This document shows positions 51,445 to 60,488 of a stretch of 64,000 bases of DNA, piece by piece. Origin of the DNA: Bacteroidota bacterium. GTDB taxonomy: Bacteria; Bacteroidota; Bacteroidia; 2-12-FULL-35-15. Where the stretch lies: positions 1-64,000 of the forward strand of contig JADKIU010000004.1 in the NCBI GenBank assembly GCA_016722565.1, in the 5' to 3' direction. The notes beneath the pieces were generated by a model. The model was not told where the DNA came from. It was given only the letters and a program-made list of their open reading frames with translations, and did no database searches. A program made the position numbers and the translations under genes. Within the stretch, counting starts at the first letter, position 1. Every line of letters begins with the position of its first letter.

Positions 51445-52455
51445 ATGGATTCGTTAACACATATTGTTTTAGGCGCAGCAATTGGGGAAGCTGTTTTAGG
51501 AAAGAAAATTGGTAGAAAAGCTATGCTTTGGGGCGCTTTAGCCGATACAATTCCTGATTTTGATGTATTCGCTTCGCCATGTGTTTCCGATGCGCAACAA
51601 CTTTTAATTCATCGTGGAATTACACATTCCATCTTTTTTATTCTTGTGATGTCTCCACTGCTGGGTTGGCTTTTTAGTAAATGGTTTAAGAAAGCAGAAG
51701 TTAGTTGGAAAAGATGGAGCCTGCTTTTTTTATTGGGGATGTCAACTCATATCTTTATCGATTCTCTAACTGCCTATGGAACCGGATGGTTCGAACCATT
51801 CAGTAGGTATCGTGTTACATTCAATACCATTTTTGTTGCCGATCCATTTTATACGTTACCTTTCTTAATATGTATTTTAATTGCACTCATTGCAAAAAAT
51901 GGAAGTCCACGAAGAGTCAAATGGAACAAGTTGGGACTATGGATCAGTAGCATTTATTTAGTATTCACGATTATCAATAAATGGCATGTGCATGATCACA
52001 TGTCTACGGCCTTTGCAGAACAAAAATTAACAGCAGATGATTTTATTACAACCCCAACACCATTAAACAATTTTCTATGGATGGCATACTCACATGATAG
52101 TTTAGGGACGTGGATTGGTTACTACTCAATTTTTGATAAAACGGAGAAAATTGATTTTAAGAGAGTGGAAAGAAATGATTCGTTACTAAAACCCTTCGAA
52201 GGAGATGAATCCTTGCGATTATTAAAACAGTTTTCAAAAGGACATTATATTATCACAAAAGTGGATTCTGCTGTTTATTTCAATGATGTGCGGTTTGGAC
52301 AAATGGTTGGCTGGGATGAAACCGATGCCTCTTTTCCTTTTTCTTACCGCTTAAACAAAAATGCTGATAATTCGATGGCATTGGATAGAGGGAAATTTAA
52401 AATTTCTTTGTCGGAAGCATTTGCTTCTTTGGTGGATAGGGTAAAAGGACGTTAA
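51445..52455 (+). CDS. YdjM/DUF457-type membrane-bound metal-dependent hydrolase
   Basis: A 336-residue inner-membrane protein. The N-terminal half has four hydrophobic helices and the family histidines/acids: DSLTHIVLGAAIGEAVLG, LADTIPDFDVFA, HRGITHSIFF, STHIFIDSLTAYGTGWFEPF. The C-terminal ~140 residues are a soluble region outside this core (FAEQKLTADDFITTPTPLNNFLW onward). The family is annotated as metal-dependent hydrolase; in E. coli YdjM is LexA-regulated. Substrate unknown. Convergent with DUF983. Confidence 0.88.
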   Translation: MDSLTHIVLGAAIGEAVLGKKIGRKAMLWGALADTIPDFDVFASPCVSDAQQLLIHRGITHSIFFILVMSPLLGWLFSKWFKKAEVSWKRWSLLFLLGMSTHIFIDSLTAYGTGWFEPFSRYRVTFNTIFVADPFYTLPFLICILIALIAKNGSPRRVKWNKLGLWISSIYLVFTIINKWHVHDHMSTAFAEQKLTADDFITTPTPLNNFLWMAYSHDSLGTWIGYYSIFDKTEKIDFKRVERNDSLLKPFEGDESLRLLKQFSKGHYIITKVDSAVYFNDVRFGQMVGWDETDASFPFSYRLNKNADNSMALDRGKFKISLSEAFASLVDRVKGR

Positions 52456-52459
52456 CGAA

Positions 52460-52837
52460 TTAGTGTTTTAACTCTTTGTACCGTACAAAAAAGTGGATCC
52501 AAATAATACGCGATAATCTGTAAAATATTGGGAGTAACAGAATGAGCAGGGTTGTAAGTGTGATGATAAAGGGGACAACTTCTACCGAGAAAACCACACA
52601 GAGCAATAAAAACAAACCAATCCCAAATCCTACTGTAAGCGCGTAACTCACATACGTTGCTCCGAAATAATACCCCGGCTCTCTTCTAAAGTCTTCGTTG
52701 CAAACTGGACAGCGATCGTTTAATCGGCCAAAAGATTGTAAGTTATAGGGATTACTTGTTTCGAAAAAATTGCCTTCGTGACAACGTGGGCACTTGTTCT
52801 TCAATACACTGTAAATGGGAGATTTCTTATCAAACAT
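52460..52837 (-). CDS. DUF983 family membrane protein with two CxxC pairs
   Basis: A 125-residue protein. A zinc-ribbon-like N-terminus with CPRCHEGNFF and DRCPVCNEDFRREPGYYFGA (two CxxC pairs), then two membrane helices (VSYALTVGFGIGLFLLLCVVF and VVPFIITLTTLLILLLPIFYRL). This is the DUF983 pattern, function unknown. Its 3' end is five bases from the YdjM-like stop on the other strand. A perfect -7 element lies 20 bases upstream of the ATG. Confidence 0.9.
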   Translation of the reverse strand: MFDKKSPIYSVLKNKCPRCHEGNFFETSNPYNLQSFGRLNDRCPVCNEDFRREPGYYFGATYVSYALTVGFGIGLFLLLCVVFSVEVVPFIITLTTLLILLLPIFYRLSRIIWIHFFVRYKELKH

Positions 52838-52856
52838 AGAAACTGTAACTATTCAA

Positions 52857-52864
52857 CAAAATTA
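52857..52864 (-). promoter_or_regulatory. -7 promoter element for the DUF983 gene
   Basis: On the minus strand TAATTTTG, a full TAnnTTTG match, 19 bases before the start codon at 52837. Confidence 0.4.
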
Positions 52865-52990
52865 CAAATAAGAATGAGTTGAACGGTGTTTTCCTGGAAA
52901 TATGTGGGGTTTTAATCATAAATATCATCCCTAAACCCAATTTCAGTGGGGAATTCTTCTATCCAACTGGGCTGTAAGGTTTATTTTTAG

Positions 52991-52998
52991 TAAATTTG
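52991..52998 (+). promoter_or_regulatory. -7 promoter element for the ABC-F gene
   Basis: TAAATTTG followed by CACCC, a full TAnnTTTG match, 22 bases before the ATG at 53021. The -33 position holds only a weak CTGG. Confidence 0.45.
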
Positions 52999-53020
52999 CA
53001 CCCTTAAATTTTAAGAAATA

Positions 53021-54952
53021 ATGATTTCAGTAAATTCTGTGACAGTATCCTTTGGTGGATACGATTTGTTTGATAATGTGAGTTTTTTGGTAAACCCGAA
53101 AGATCGTATTGGTTTGGCGGGGAAAAATGGTGCCGGTAAATCGACCATGCTTAAGCTTTTATCTGGACTTCAAAATCCGACAAAAGGAGAGATTTCTAAA
53201 CCGAATGATTTCCGTATCGGCTATTTGCCACAGGATATGATTCATCAGCATGGGCGCACTGTATTTGAGGAAACAGCAACCGCTTTTGAAGAAATTCAGC
53301 GCTTAGAGGCGCGTTTAAATGTCATCACACATGAGCTGGAAACACGCACAGATTACGAAAGTGATGCGTATATGAATTTGATTACGGAATTGACTGACAT
53401 CAATACACGTATGGACATTATTGGTGCAGGAAATCGTGAAGAGGAGATTGAAAAAATACTAAAAGGTTTAGGATTTGAACGTGCAGATTTTCATCGTCAA
53501 ACATCTGAATTTAGTGGTGGATGGCGTATGCGGATTGAGTTAGCGAAAATTCTTTTGCGTAAACCTGATATTTTATTGCTCGATGAGCCTACCAATCACT
53601 TAGATATTGAATCCATTCAATGGTTGGAAGAAACCATGCAAACGTTTGCTGGTTCAGTGATGTTGATCAGTCACGATAGACAATTTTTGGATAATGTAAC
53701 AACGCGTACCATCGAAATATCGAATCAGAAAATTTACGATTATAAAACAAACTATTCTCGTTATTTGGTGTTGCGTCAAGAGCGAAAAGAGCAACAAGAG
53801 AATGCAGCTAAAAATCAGCAAAAAGTAATTGATCAAACAGAAGCCTTAATTGATAAGTACCGCGCAAAAGCTAGTAAAGCTGCCTTTGCGCAGTCATTGA
53901 TTAAAAAGTTGGATCGTATGGACATTGTTGAAGTGGATGAAAGTGACACGACAACAATGGCGTTTCGTTTTCCACCTCCGGCACTTTCAGGTAAAATCGT
54001 TGTAACCGTAGAAGATGCCGGTAAGGTATACGGAACAAAACGTATTTTTAAAGGTGCAAATTTCATTTTAGCAAAAGGAGAAAAAATTGCATTGGTAGGT
54101 AGAAACGGGGAAGGAAAGAGTACCATGATGAAAATGATCGCTCAGCAAATTGATTTTGAGGGAACCGTTCAGTTGGGGCATAATGTGATGATGGGTTATT
54201 TTGCACAAGATCAGGCGGAAAAATTAGATCCGAATAAAACAGTTTTTGAAACCATTGATGAACTTGCTGTTGGAGATGTTCGGAAACAAGTACGAACCAT
54301 GTTAGGGTCTTTTCTATTTGGTGGTGAGGATATTGATAAAAAAGTGCGCGTGCTGAGTGGTGGTGAACGTGGTCGATTGGCTTTGTGTAAATTATTGCTT
54401 CAACCTTATAATTTGTTGGTATTGGATGAGCCAACCAATCACTTGGATATTCGTAGTAAAGAAGTGTTGAAAAAAGCAGTTCTTGCCTATGAAGGAACGG
54501 TTATTATTGTTTCCCATGATAGAGATTTTTTGGCAGATCTTACCGAGAAAATGTATGAATTCAGAAATGGTGAAGTGAGAGAACATTTGGGTGGCATCAA
54601 TGAGTTTATGGAAAAATTGAAGATGTATCGCTTGACAGAGATGAATACAAAAAGTCCTTTTGTGAAAGCGAAAGCAGAAGTTAAAGAAGAGAAACCAAAA
54701 GTGGTGGATTCATTTGCAGACGAACGCGCAAAAGAATTAAAATTAATCAATTCTCAAATTGCTAAATCTGAAAAAGAAATTGCGCGATTGGAAGCAGAGA
54801 TTAAATTGTTTGACGATAAGTTATCTGACCCATCACAATACCAAGCGGTAGTAAACGATAAGGAAGCGTTTGCTAAATATGAAGCTTTGAAAAAACAGTT
54901 AGAAGTTGAAATGCAAAATTGGGAAGCACTTCAGGCAAAACTGGATAGCTAG
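53021..54952 (+). CDS. ABC-F family ATPase (translation factor type)
   Basis: A 643-residue soluble protein with two ABC ATPase domains and no membrane domain. Domain 1: GKNGAGKSTMLKLL, SGGWRMRIELAK, LLDEPTNHLDIESI. Linker (P-site tRNA interaction motif) ~240-320 with EQQENAAKNQQKVIDQTEALIDKYRAKASKA. Domain 2: GRNGEGKSTMMKMI, LSGGERGRLALCKLL, LDEPTNHLDIRSKEVL. The C-terminal ~110 residues form a coiled coil (AKELKLINSQIAKSEKEIARLEAEIKLFDDKL), as in Uup/YheS-type proteins. ABC-F proteins act on the ribosomal E site. The subtype cannot be fixed; I avoid a symbol. Confidence 0.94.
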   Translation: MISVNSVTVSFGGYDLFDNVSFLVNPKDRIGLAGKNGAGKSTMLKLLSGLQNPTKGEISKPNDFRIGYLPQDMIHQHGRTVFEETATAFEEIQRLEARLNVITHELETRTDYESDAYMNLITELTDINTRMDIIGAGNREEEIEKILKGLGFERADFHRQTSEFSGGWRMRIELAKILLRKPDILLLDEPTNHLDIESIQWLEETMQTFAGSVMLISHDRQFLDNVTTRTIEISNQKIYDYKTNYSRYLVLRQERKEQQENAAKNQQKVIDQTEALIDKYRAKASKAAFAQSLIKKLDRMDIVEVDESDTTTMAFRFPPPALSGKIVVTVEDAGKVYGTKRIFKGANFILAKGEKIALVGRNGEGKSTMMKMIAQQIDFEGTVQLGHNVMMGYFAQDQAEKLDPNKTVFETIDELAVGDVRKQVRTMLGSFLFGGEDIDKKVRVLSGGERGRLALCKLLLQPYNLLVLDEPTNHLDIRSKEVLKKAVLAYEGTVIIVSHDRDFLADLTEKMYEFRNGEVREHLGGINEFMEKLKMYRLTEMNTKSPFVKAKAEVKEEKPKVVDSFADERAKELKLINSQIAKSEKEIARLEAEIKLFDDKLSDPSQYQAVVNDKEAFAKYEALKKQLEVEMQNWEALQAKLDS

Positions 54953-54954
54953 TA

Positions 54955-55818
54955 TTATTGTTGCGTTTTTGTCATGGACTCCGGTGTGCAGATAATAAAA
55001 TCGGCCAAACCAATGGATGCTTTATCTAATGCCTCAAAAGTTGGTTGCTCTGTTGATCCAATGGTAACTATTTTTAAACTTGAATTTTCCTGTTTTAAAT
55101 ACCATTCGATGCCTTGGTGATAATTACTATGATACGAACCATTGTAGTGAATGAATGTTTTTCCTTTAGTCCAGTTTTTTAAAATGAAGTAAGCCATTGT
55201 TGCATCTTTTATCGCTTGCGATTTCGGTAAATTTTGTCCACCATGTCCTCCTGCTGATTCAAAAATGTCTTTGTAGCATTTTAAGTTTGCATCATATTTC
55301 ATTGGTAATGGAGCAATCCATTTTTTTGCTTCTGAATCAAGACTATCTAATTTTTCAATTCCTTTATTGTAAACTAAATTTGCATAGCGTCTTGGAATAT
55401 TTGCAGCAACAAAGTTTAAGTTGTTCGCTTTTGCAAAATTCAATAATGGTTTGTAATCTGTATTGTAATTATTCCAAAGTTTAACTTCGTCCTTTAACGT
55501 TTTATCAGAAATTTTAGATTGTAAATATTCATTGATTGCTATTTGATCATCCGCCTCAAACATTTCTGCTCCTAAAACCAAATTGCTCTTTTTTGCTTCG
55601 TACAAATCTTTCGTTAGCTCCAATTGCAGCCAGTGCCCAATTGGGTTGTCATGCAATTCGCCAAATAAAACAATGTCAGCTTCTTTTGCGCTTTTTAATA
55701 ATTGCTCGTAGGTAGCTACTTTTCCATTGATGTCGAACAGTTCATAAGCCTTTTTATCTGCTTTAAAAGATAAAATGCTTAAAGAAATAAGGATTGCGGA
55801 GAAGATTTTGGTTTTCAT
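54955..55818 (-). CDS. ChaN family (DUF399) haem-binding-type protein
   Basis: A 287-residue exported protein: signal peptide MKTKIFSAILISLSILSFKA from the ATG at 55818. ChaN-type motifs: DIVLFGELHDNPIGHWLQLELTKDLYEAK, LVLGAEMFEADDQIAINEYL, NYNTDYKPLLNFAKANNLNFVAANIPRRYANLV, and TFIHYNGSYHSNYHQGIEWYLK. Family members bind haem at the outer membrane in C. jejuni, with unclear cellular role. A frame extension to a TTG at 55839 is rejected because it overlaps the -7 promoter element at 55837-55844. No lipobox is seen. Confidence 0.88.
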   Translation of the reverse strand: MKTKIFSAILISLSILSFKADKKAYELFDINGKVATYEQLLKSAKEADIVLFGELHDNPIGHWLQLELTKDLYEAKKSNLVLGAEMFEADDQIAINEYLQSKISDKTLKDEVKLWNNYNTDYKPLLNFAKANNLNFVAANIPRRYANLVYNKGIEKLDSLDSEAKKWIAPLPMKYDANLKCYKDIFESAGGHGGQNLPKSQAIKDATMAYFILKNWTKGKTFIHYNGSYHSNYHQGIEWYLKQENSSLKIVTIGSTEQPTFEALDKASIGLADFIICTPESMTKTQQ

Positions 55819-55836
55819 TTTAGGGATGTTTTTTAT

Positions 55837-55844
55837 CAAATTTA
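55837..55844 (-). promoter_or_regulatory. -7 promoter element for the ChaN-like gene
   Basis: On the minus strand TAAATTTG, a full TAnnTTTG match, ending 18 bases before the ATG at 55818. It helps fix that start. Confidence 0.45.
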
Positions 55845-55873
55845 CTTAAATTTACATGTGATTTTAAAATAAA

Positions 55874-55906
55874 TTTGCTTTGTATTTGATTTATTACATA
55901 CATTTG
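55874..55906 (+). promoter_or_regulatory. promoter of the his operon
   Basis: TTTG at 55874-55877 and TACATTTG at 55899-55906 (full TAnnTTTG), spacer 21; an alternative -33 TTTG at 55879-55882 gives 16. The predicted start near 55911-55913 is 2-4 bases before the leader-peptide ATG. Confidence 0.6.
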
Positions 55907-55914
55907 TCCCATAA

Positions 55915-55989
55915 ATGAAAACAACACTATCTATACATCATCATCATACTTACTCAAAAGGTAAGCAAGGGGTGTATTGTGTAATTTAG
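55915..55989 (+). CDS. hisL: his operon leader peptide HisL, four consecutive histidines
   Basis: A 24-residue leader: MKTTLSI-HHHH-TYSKGKQG and a short tail, ATG 55915, TAG 55987-55989. The four CAT codons at 55936-55947 are the sensing codons: a shortage of charged His-tRNA stalls the ribosome there. The stretch just after them (GGTAAGC, 55960-55966) is exactly complementary to GCTTACC (56021-56027) in the terminator. The transcript would be nearly leaderless. Confidence 0.92.
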   Translation: MKTTLSIHHHHTYSKGKQGVYCVI

Positions 55990-56046
55990 CACAAGATAGT
56001 AATATCAATATATTCAGAGGGCTTACCATATTGGTGAGCCCTTTTT
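55960..56046 (+). promoter_or_regulatory. his attenuator: antiterminator and terminator
   Basis: Terminator 56018-56046: GGGCTTACCA / TGGTGAGCCC (one G-T pair), small loop, then a T run. Antiterminator: GGTAAGC at 55960-55966 (inside the leader frame, 13 bases after the last His codon) pairs with GCTTACC at 56021-56027, the left terminator arm. A ribosome stalled on His codons leaves GGTAAGC free, so the antiterminator forms and hisG is transcribed; a moving ribosome covers it and the terminator forms. This is a simple two-state form of classical attenuation. Confidence 0.88.
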
Positions 56047-56115
56047 GTTTTTGGCCTATATCATTAGAAAATCGAAAAAAAAATAGATTATTCAGTAATT
56101 ATAAAAAATGTTAAA

Positions 56116-56976
56116 ATGGAAATGAAGTTAAAAATTGCAATACAAAAGTCGGGTCGATTGAATGAAGATTCAATTAAAATTTTAAAAGAAGCCGGGATTG
56201 AATTTAATAATGGTTTAAATAAACTAAAAGCGGAGGCCGTTAATTTTCCATTGGAGGTCTTTTTTTTAAGAGATGATGATATTCCTCAATATGTTGAAGA
56301 TGGTGTTGCAGATATCGGAATTGTAGGAGAGAATGTGGTCATTGAAAAAAATAAAGAAGTAAAAATTGTTGATCGTTTGGGTTTTGGTAAATGCAGACTA
56401 TCCATAGCGATTCCTAAAAATCAAAAATACAAAGGGATTCAGGATTTGGAAGGGAAGCGTATTGCAACGAGCTATTCTACTGTCTTGTCGAAATATTTGA
56501 AAAAAAATAAAATTAATGCGGAGATACATGAAATAAGTGGCTCGGTTGAAATTGCACCCGGTATCGGATTGGCAGATGCGATTTGCGATTTGGTAAGTTC
56601 CGGCAGTACCTTGTTTACAAATGGCTTGAAAGAGGCAGAAGTGATTCTTAAATCGGAAGCTGTATTAATTGCTAGTAATAATTTATCAACTGATCAAAAG
56701 CAGATTTTGGATCGCCTTTTATTTAGACTCAATGCAGTAAAAAAAGCAAAGAATAATAAATACATTTTGTTAAATGCTCCCAATAAAAATTTGGATGCCA
56801 TCTGTAAAATTCTTCCAGGAATGAAGAGTCCAACGATACTTCCATTAGCAGATAAAGGTTGGAGTTCTGTTCATAGTGTTGTTACGGAGAATGAGTTTTG
56901 GGACATTATCGAAAAATTAAAAGCAAAAGGAGCAGAAGGCATTTTAGTGGTGCCAATTGAAAAAATGATTTTATAA
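56116..56976 (+). CDS. hisG: ATP phosphoribosyltransferase HisG (long form)
   Basis: A 286-residue enzyme, first step of histidine synthesis, condensing ATP and PRPP. Start MEMKLKIAIQKSGRLNEDSIKIL; PRPP-binding region EIAPGIGLADAICDLVSSGSTLFTNGLKE; and the C-terminal ACT-like regulatory domain (LNAPNKNLDAICKILPGMKSPTILPLADKGWSSVHSVVTENEFWDIIEKLKAKGAEGILVVPIEKM). The regulatory domain marks the long, HisZ-independent form, inhibited by histidine in known members. First structural gene, 70 bases after the attenuator. Confidence 0.97.
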   Translation: MEMKLKIAIQKSGRLNEDSIKILKEAGIEFNNGLNKLKAEAVNFPLEVFFLRDDDIPQYVEDGVADIGIVGENVVIEKNKEVKIVDRLGFGKCRLSIAIPKNQKYKGIQDLEGKRIATSYSTVLSKYLKKNKINAEIHEISGSVEIAPGIGLADAICDLVSSGSTLFTNGLKEAEVILKSEAVLIASNNLSTDQKQILDRLLFRLNAVKKAKNNKYILLNAPNKNLDAICKILPGMKSPTILPLADKGWSSVHSVVTENEFWDIIEKLKAKGAEGILVVPIEKMIL

Positions 56977-57033
56977 CATCGAACCTGTCAATTGCTGTGC
57001 AGGTTGCTAATTCAATAAGAAAAATACGAATTT

Positions 57034-58311
57034 ATGAAAACAATTAAATATCCTTCACGAAACGATTGGTCTGAATTGCTAAAACGTCCAGCGATTGAAT
57101 CTGTTGAGCTTGAAAAGCTGGTTCAGCAAATCGTAATGGATGTTCAGCAAAATGGTGATGCTGCATTAAAGAAGTATACTCGGGAATTTGATAAAGTAGA
57201 GTTATTAAACCTGCAGGTGTCAGAAGAGGAATTTTCTGTAGCAACAAAGAATATTTCGGAAGATTTAAAGAAAGCCATTCAGGTAGCAAAAATAAATATT
57301 GAAAAATTTCATGCATCACAAAAAGAAGAAATAAAAGTTGTTGAAACAACGGAAGGGGTTTTGTGTTGGAGGAAGTCGGTAGCTATTGAAAAGGTTGGTT
57401 TGTATATTCCTGGAGGCTCCGCGCCTTTGTTTTCAACCATTTTAATGTTAGGAGTTCCTGCTCAAATTGCAGGATGTAAAGAAATTGTATTGTGTACACC
57501 GGCTAATCAAAACGGGATTGTGAATGATGCGATTTTATATACTGCACAATTGCTAGGAATAAAAAAGGTGTTTAAATTAGGTGGAGTGCAAGCAATAGGC
57601 GCAATGGCGTATGGTACCGAAACCGTTCCAAAAGTTTATAAAATTTTCGGGCCTGGAAATCAATATGTCACTTCCGCTAAACAGTATGTAAGTAAAGCCG
57701 GTGTTGCAATTGATATGCCAGCAGGCCCCTCTGAACTTGCAATGTTAGTTGATAATACGTGTAATCCTCAATTTGTTGCTGCCGATTTATTATCACAAGC
57801 AGAGCATGGTGCCGATTCTCAAGTAGTTTTGGTATCATCTAACGAACCTATAATTAAAAAGATAATTGAAGAATTGGAAATTCAATTAGAATTATTGCCT
57901 CGAAAAGCAATAGCCTTGAAAGCACTTGACAACAGTAAAGCAATTGTTGTGAAGGATAATGCTGAGGGAATGGACTTGCTGAATGCCTACGCACCAGAGC
58001 ATTTAATCATTGCATGTGAAAACGATGAGGGCTTGGCAGAAAAGGTGATGAACGCAGGTTCTGTTTTTTTAGGGAATTATTCCTGTGAAAGTGCAGGCGA
58101 TTATGCATCCGGCACAAATCATACCTTGCCAACCAATGGTAATGCAAAAGCATACAGTGGTGTATCTTTGGATAGTTTTGTCAAAAAAATTACCTTTCAA
58201 AAAATTACTGAAAAGGGAATGAATAACATTGGTCATGCGATAGAATTAATGGCAGAAGCCGAAGGTTTGGAAGCCCACAAAAATGCAGTAAGTGTTCGAT
58301 TAAAAAAATAA
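57034..58311 (+). CDS. hisD: histidinol dehydrogenase HisD
   Basis: A 425-residue zinc enzyme that oxidises L-histidinol to histidine in two NAD-dependent steps, the last of the pathway. Motifs: GLYIPGGSAPLFSTILMLGVPAQIAG, VFKLGGVQAIGAMAYGTETVPKV, KIFGPGNQYVTSAKQYV, IDMPAGPSELAML, LSQAEHGADSQVVLV (catalytic Gln/His and zinc ligands), and YAPEHLII, GNYSCESAGDYASGTNHTLPT. Complete. 57 bases after hisG. Confidence 0.97.
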   Translation: MKTIKYPSRNDWSELLKRPAIESVELEKLVQQIVMDVQQNGDAALKKYTREFDKVELLNLQVSEEEFSVATKNISEDLKKAIQVAKINIEKFHASQKEEIKVVETTEGVLCWRKSVAIEKVGLYIPGGSAPLFSTILMLGVPAQIAGCKEIVLCTPANQNGIVNDAILYTAQLLGIKKVFKLGGVQAIGAMAYGTETVPKVYKIFGPGNQYVTSAKQYVSKAGVAIDMPAGPSELAMLVDNTCNPQFVAADLLSQAEHGADSQVVLVSSNEPIIKKIIEELEIQLELLPRKAIALKALDNSKAIVVKDNAEGMDLLNAYAPEHLIIACENDEGLAEKVMNAGSVFLGNYSCESAGDYASGTNHTLPTNGNAKAYSGVSLDSFVKKITFQKITEKGMNNIGHAIELMAEAEGLEAHKNAVSVRLKK

Positions 58312-58315
58312 AATT

Positions 58316-59383
58316 ATGTTTGAATTAAATAATGTTCTTAGGGAAAATATTAAAAAGTTAGTTCCATATTCTTCTGCAAGAGATGAATACAAAGGGAAAG
58401 ACGGAATTTTTTTAGATGCCAATGAAAATGCATACGGCTCTCCTATTGCAACGGAAGGAAGCGGTGCTTTGAATCGGTATCCGGATCCATTACAATTGGC
58501 TGTAAAAGAAAAGTTGAGCAAAATAAAAGGTCTGCCCATTGAAAACATCTTTTTAGGCAATGGAAGTGACGAGGCGATTGATATTCTGTATCGTGCATTT
58601 TGTATTCCGGGAAAAGACAATGTGATTGTTTGTCCGCCTACCTATGGGATGTACGAGGTGTCGGCTAATATCAATGAGGTAGAGGTAAAAAAAGTACCAT
58701 TACTGCCTGAAACGTTTCAATTGGACGAAGAAAAAATTTTGGCAGCAATCAATGTGAATACAAAGTTGATTTTTATTTGCTGCCCGAATAATCCTACGGG
58801 AAATGGTGTAGCATGGGATACGATAAAAAAAATACTTAATACATTTCAAGGAATTGTTGTGATTGATGAAGCGTATATCAATTTTGCCAGTTACAGAAGT
58901 TTAATTCCGGAATTGTTGAATTATCCTAATTTGGTAATTCTTCAAACGCTTTCAAAAGCCTGGGGTTTGGCCGGATTGAGAATAGGGATGGCATTTGCTT
59001 CCGAACCGATAATCGATGTTTTTAACAAGATAAAACCACCTTACAACATCAATGTGGTTTCACAGGAATTGGCATTGAAAGCCCTTGATAATGTTAGCCA
59101 AGTGAATGAGTGGATTAAAACAATTGTTGAGCAACGTGAAAAATTAAGTGCAGAAATTGCGTTGTTGCCATTTGTGAAAAAGGTATATCGCAGTGATGCG
59201 AATTTTATTTTAGTGAAAGTGGTGGATGCTCCAACACTATATTATTTTTTAACACAACATCAAATCGTAGTAAGAGATAGAAGCAAGGTGGTTTTGTGTG
59301 ATGATTGTTTGAGAATAACAATCGGTAAAAAGGATGAAAATGAACAATTGATTTCAATTTTAAAAAAATATAAAAATGGGTAA
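58316..59383 (+). CDS. hisC: histidinol-phosphate aminotransferase HisC
   Basis: A 355-residue fold-type I PLP aminotransferase converting imidazole-acetol phosphate and glutamate to histidinol phosphate. LDANENAYGSP at the start, LGNGSDEAIDILYRAFCIPG, the PLP Asp in VIDEAYINFA, the PLP Lys in TLSKAWGLAGLRIGMA and Arg in LRITIGKKDEN. Complete. It overlaps hisB by 8 bases. Confidence 0.97.
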   Translation: MFELNNVLRENIKKLVPYSSARDEYKGKDGIFLDANENAYGSPIATEGSGALNRYPDPLQLAVKEKLSKIKGLPIENIFLGNGSDEAIDILYRAFCIPGKDNVIVCPPTYGMYEVSANINEVEVKKVPLLPETFQLDEEKILAAINVNTKLIFICCPNNPTGNGVAWDTIKKILNTFQGIVVIDEAYINFASYRSLIPELLNYPNLVILQTLSKAWGLAGLRIGMAFASEPIIDVFNKIKPPYNINVVSQELALKALDNVSQVNEWIKTIVEQREKLSAEIALLPFVKKVYRSDANFILVKVVDAPTLYYFLTQHQIVVRDRSKVVLCDDCLRITIGKKDENEQLISILKKYKNG

Positions 59384-60488
59384 AAAGGTATTGTTTATCG
59401 ACAGAGATGGGACATTGATCTGGGAACCGCCAGCAGATTTTCAGATTGACAGTTTCGAAAAATTTAAATTTCTTCCTGGAGTCATTACCTGGTTGGGAAA
59501 AATTGTTCGTGAATTAGATTATGAATTGGTAATGGTTACTAACCAAGATGGTTTAGGTACAGATTCTTTTCCTGAAAACACATTTTGGCCGGTTCAAAAT
59601 CTAATGGTTCAAACCTTGGAATCAGAAGGGATTGTGTTTGCTGAAATTTGTATTGATCGAACATTTGAAAAAGACAATGCACCAACTCGTAAACCGAATA
59701 CTGGTTTGTTGACAAAATATCTGTCGGGGAAGTATGACTTAAAAAATTCATTTGTCATTGGAGATCGTCTCACAGATGTGAAATTGGCTAAAAATTTAGG
59801 AGCCAAAGCGATTTTTATTACGAACTATGATAAATCAGATTCACACAAAAATGATATTGCGATTCAAGTAGATAGTTGGAAAGAGATTTATGAATATTTA
59901 AAAATACCGGATAGGAAAATTGTGCATGAACGAATTACGAAAGAAACAGCCATTTCAATTGAATTAAATTTAGATGGAAAAGGGAAGTCAGCAATTTCAA
60001 CTGGATTGGCTTTTTTTGATCACATGTTGGAACAAATTGCAAAACATGGAAATATTGATTTGAATATCACTGCGAAAGGAGATTTGCACATTGATGAACA
60101 TCATACAATAGAAGATGTTGGTATTGCTTTAGGAGAAGCCTTTTTAAAAGCATTGGGTGATAAAAAAGGAATTGAAAGATACGGTTTTGCTTTACCAATG
60201 GATGATTGTTTGGCACAAGTAGCAATTGATTTTGGAGGAAGAAATTGGATTGTATGGGAAGCGGACTTTAAGCGAGAAAAAATCGGTGAAATGCCAACCG
60301 AAATGTTTTTTCATTTTTTCAAATCGTTTAGTGATGCTTCTAGATGTAATTTAAATATTAAAGCAGAAGGAACAAATGAGCATCACAAGATTGAAGCAAT
60401 TTTTAAAGCATTCGCAAAAACAATAAAAATTGCTGTAAAAAGAGATATGGAGAATATGAGTTTGCCAAGTACAAAAGGGATATTATAA
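59376..60488 (+). CDS. hisB: bifunctional histidinol-phosphatase / imidazoleglycerol-phosphate dehydratase HisB
   Basis: A 370-residue fusion of two enzymes. N-terminal HAD phosphatase (residues ~1-165): FIDRDGTLIWEPP (catalytic Asp pair), MVTNQDGLG, FVIGDRLTDVKLAKNLGA. C-terminal dehydratase (~170-370): FFDHMLEQIAKHGNIDL, DEHHTIEDVGIALGEA, DFGGRN, MFFHFFKSFSDASRCNLNI, GTNEHHKIEAIFKAFA, giving the two manganese His clusters. This is the fused enteric type, now common in Bacteroidota. Overlaps hisC; hisH follows with no gap. Confidence 0.97.
   Translation: MGKKVLFIDRDGTLIWEPPADFQIDSFEKFKFLPGVITWLGKIVRELDYELVMVTNQDGLGTDSFPENTFWPVQNLMVQTLESEGIVFAEICIDRTFEKDNAPTRKPNTGLLTKYLSGKYDLKNSFVIGDRLTDVKLAKNLGAKAIFITNYDKSDSHKNDIAIQVDSWKEIYEYLKIPDRKIVHERITKETAISIELNLDGKGKSAISTGLAFFDHMLEQIAKHGNIDLNITAKGDLHIDEHHTIEDVGIALGEAFLKALGDKKGIERYGFALPMDDCLAQVAIDFGGRNWIVWEADFKREKIGEMPTEMFFHFFKSFSDASRCNLNIKAEGTNEHHKIEAIFKAFAKTIKIAVKRDMENMSLPSTKGIL

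Noticed and set aside
55915..55989. Metal-binding peptide because of four histidines
   Set aside because: Its place before hisG, its short length and the complementary antiterminator/terminator segments fit a leader peptide.
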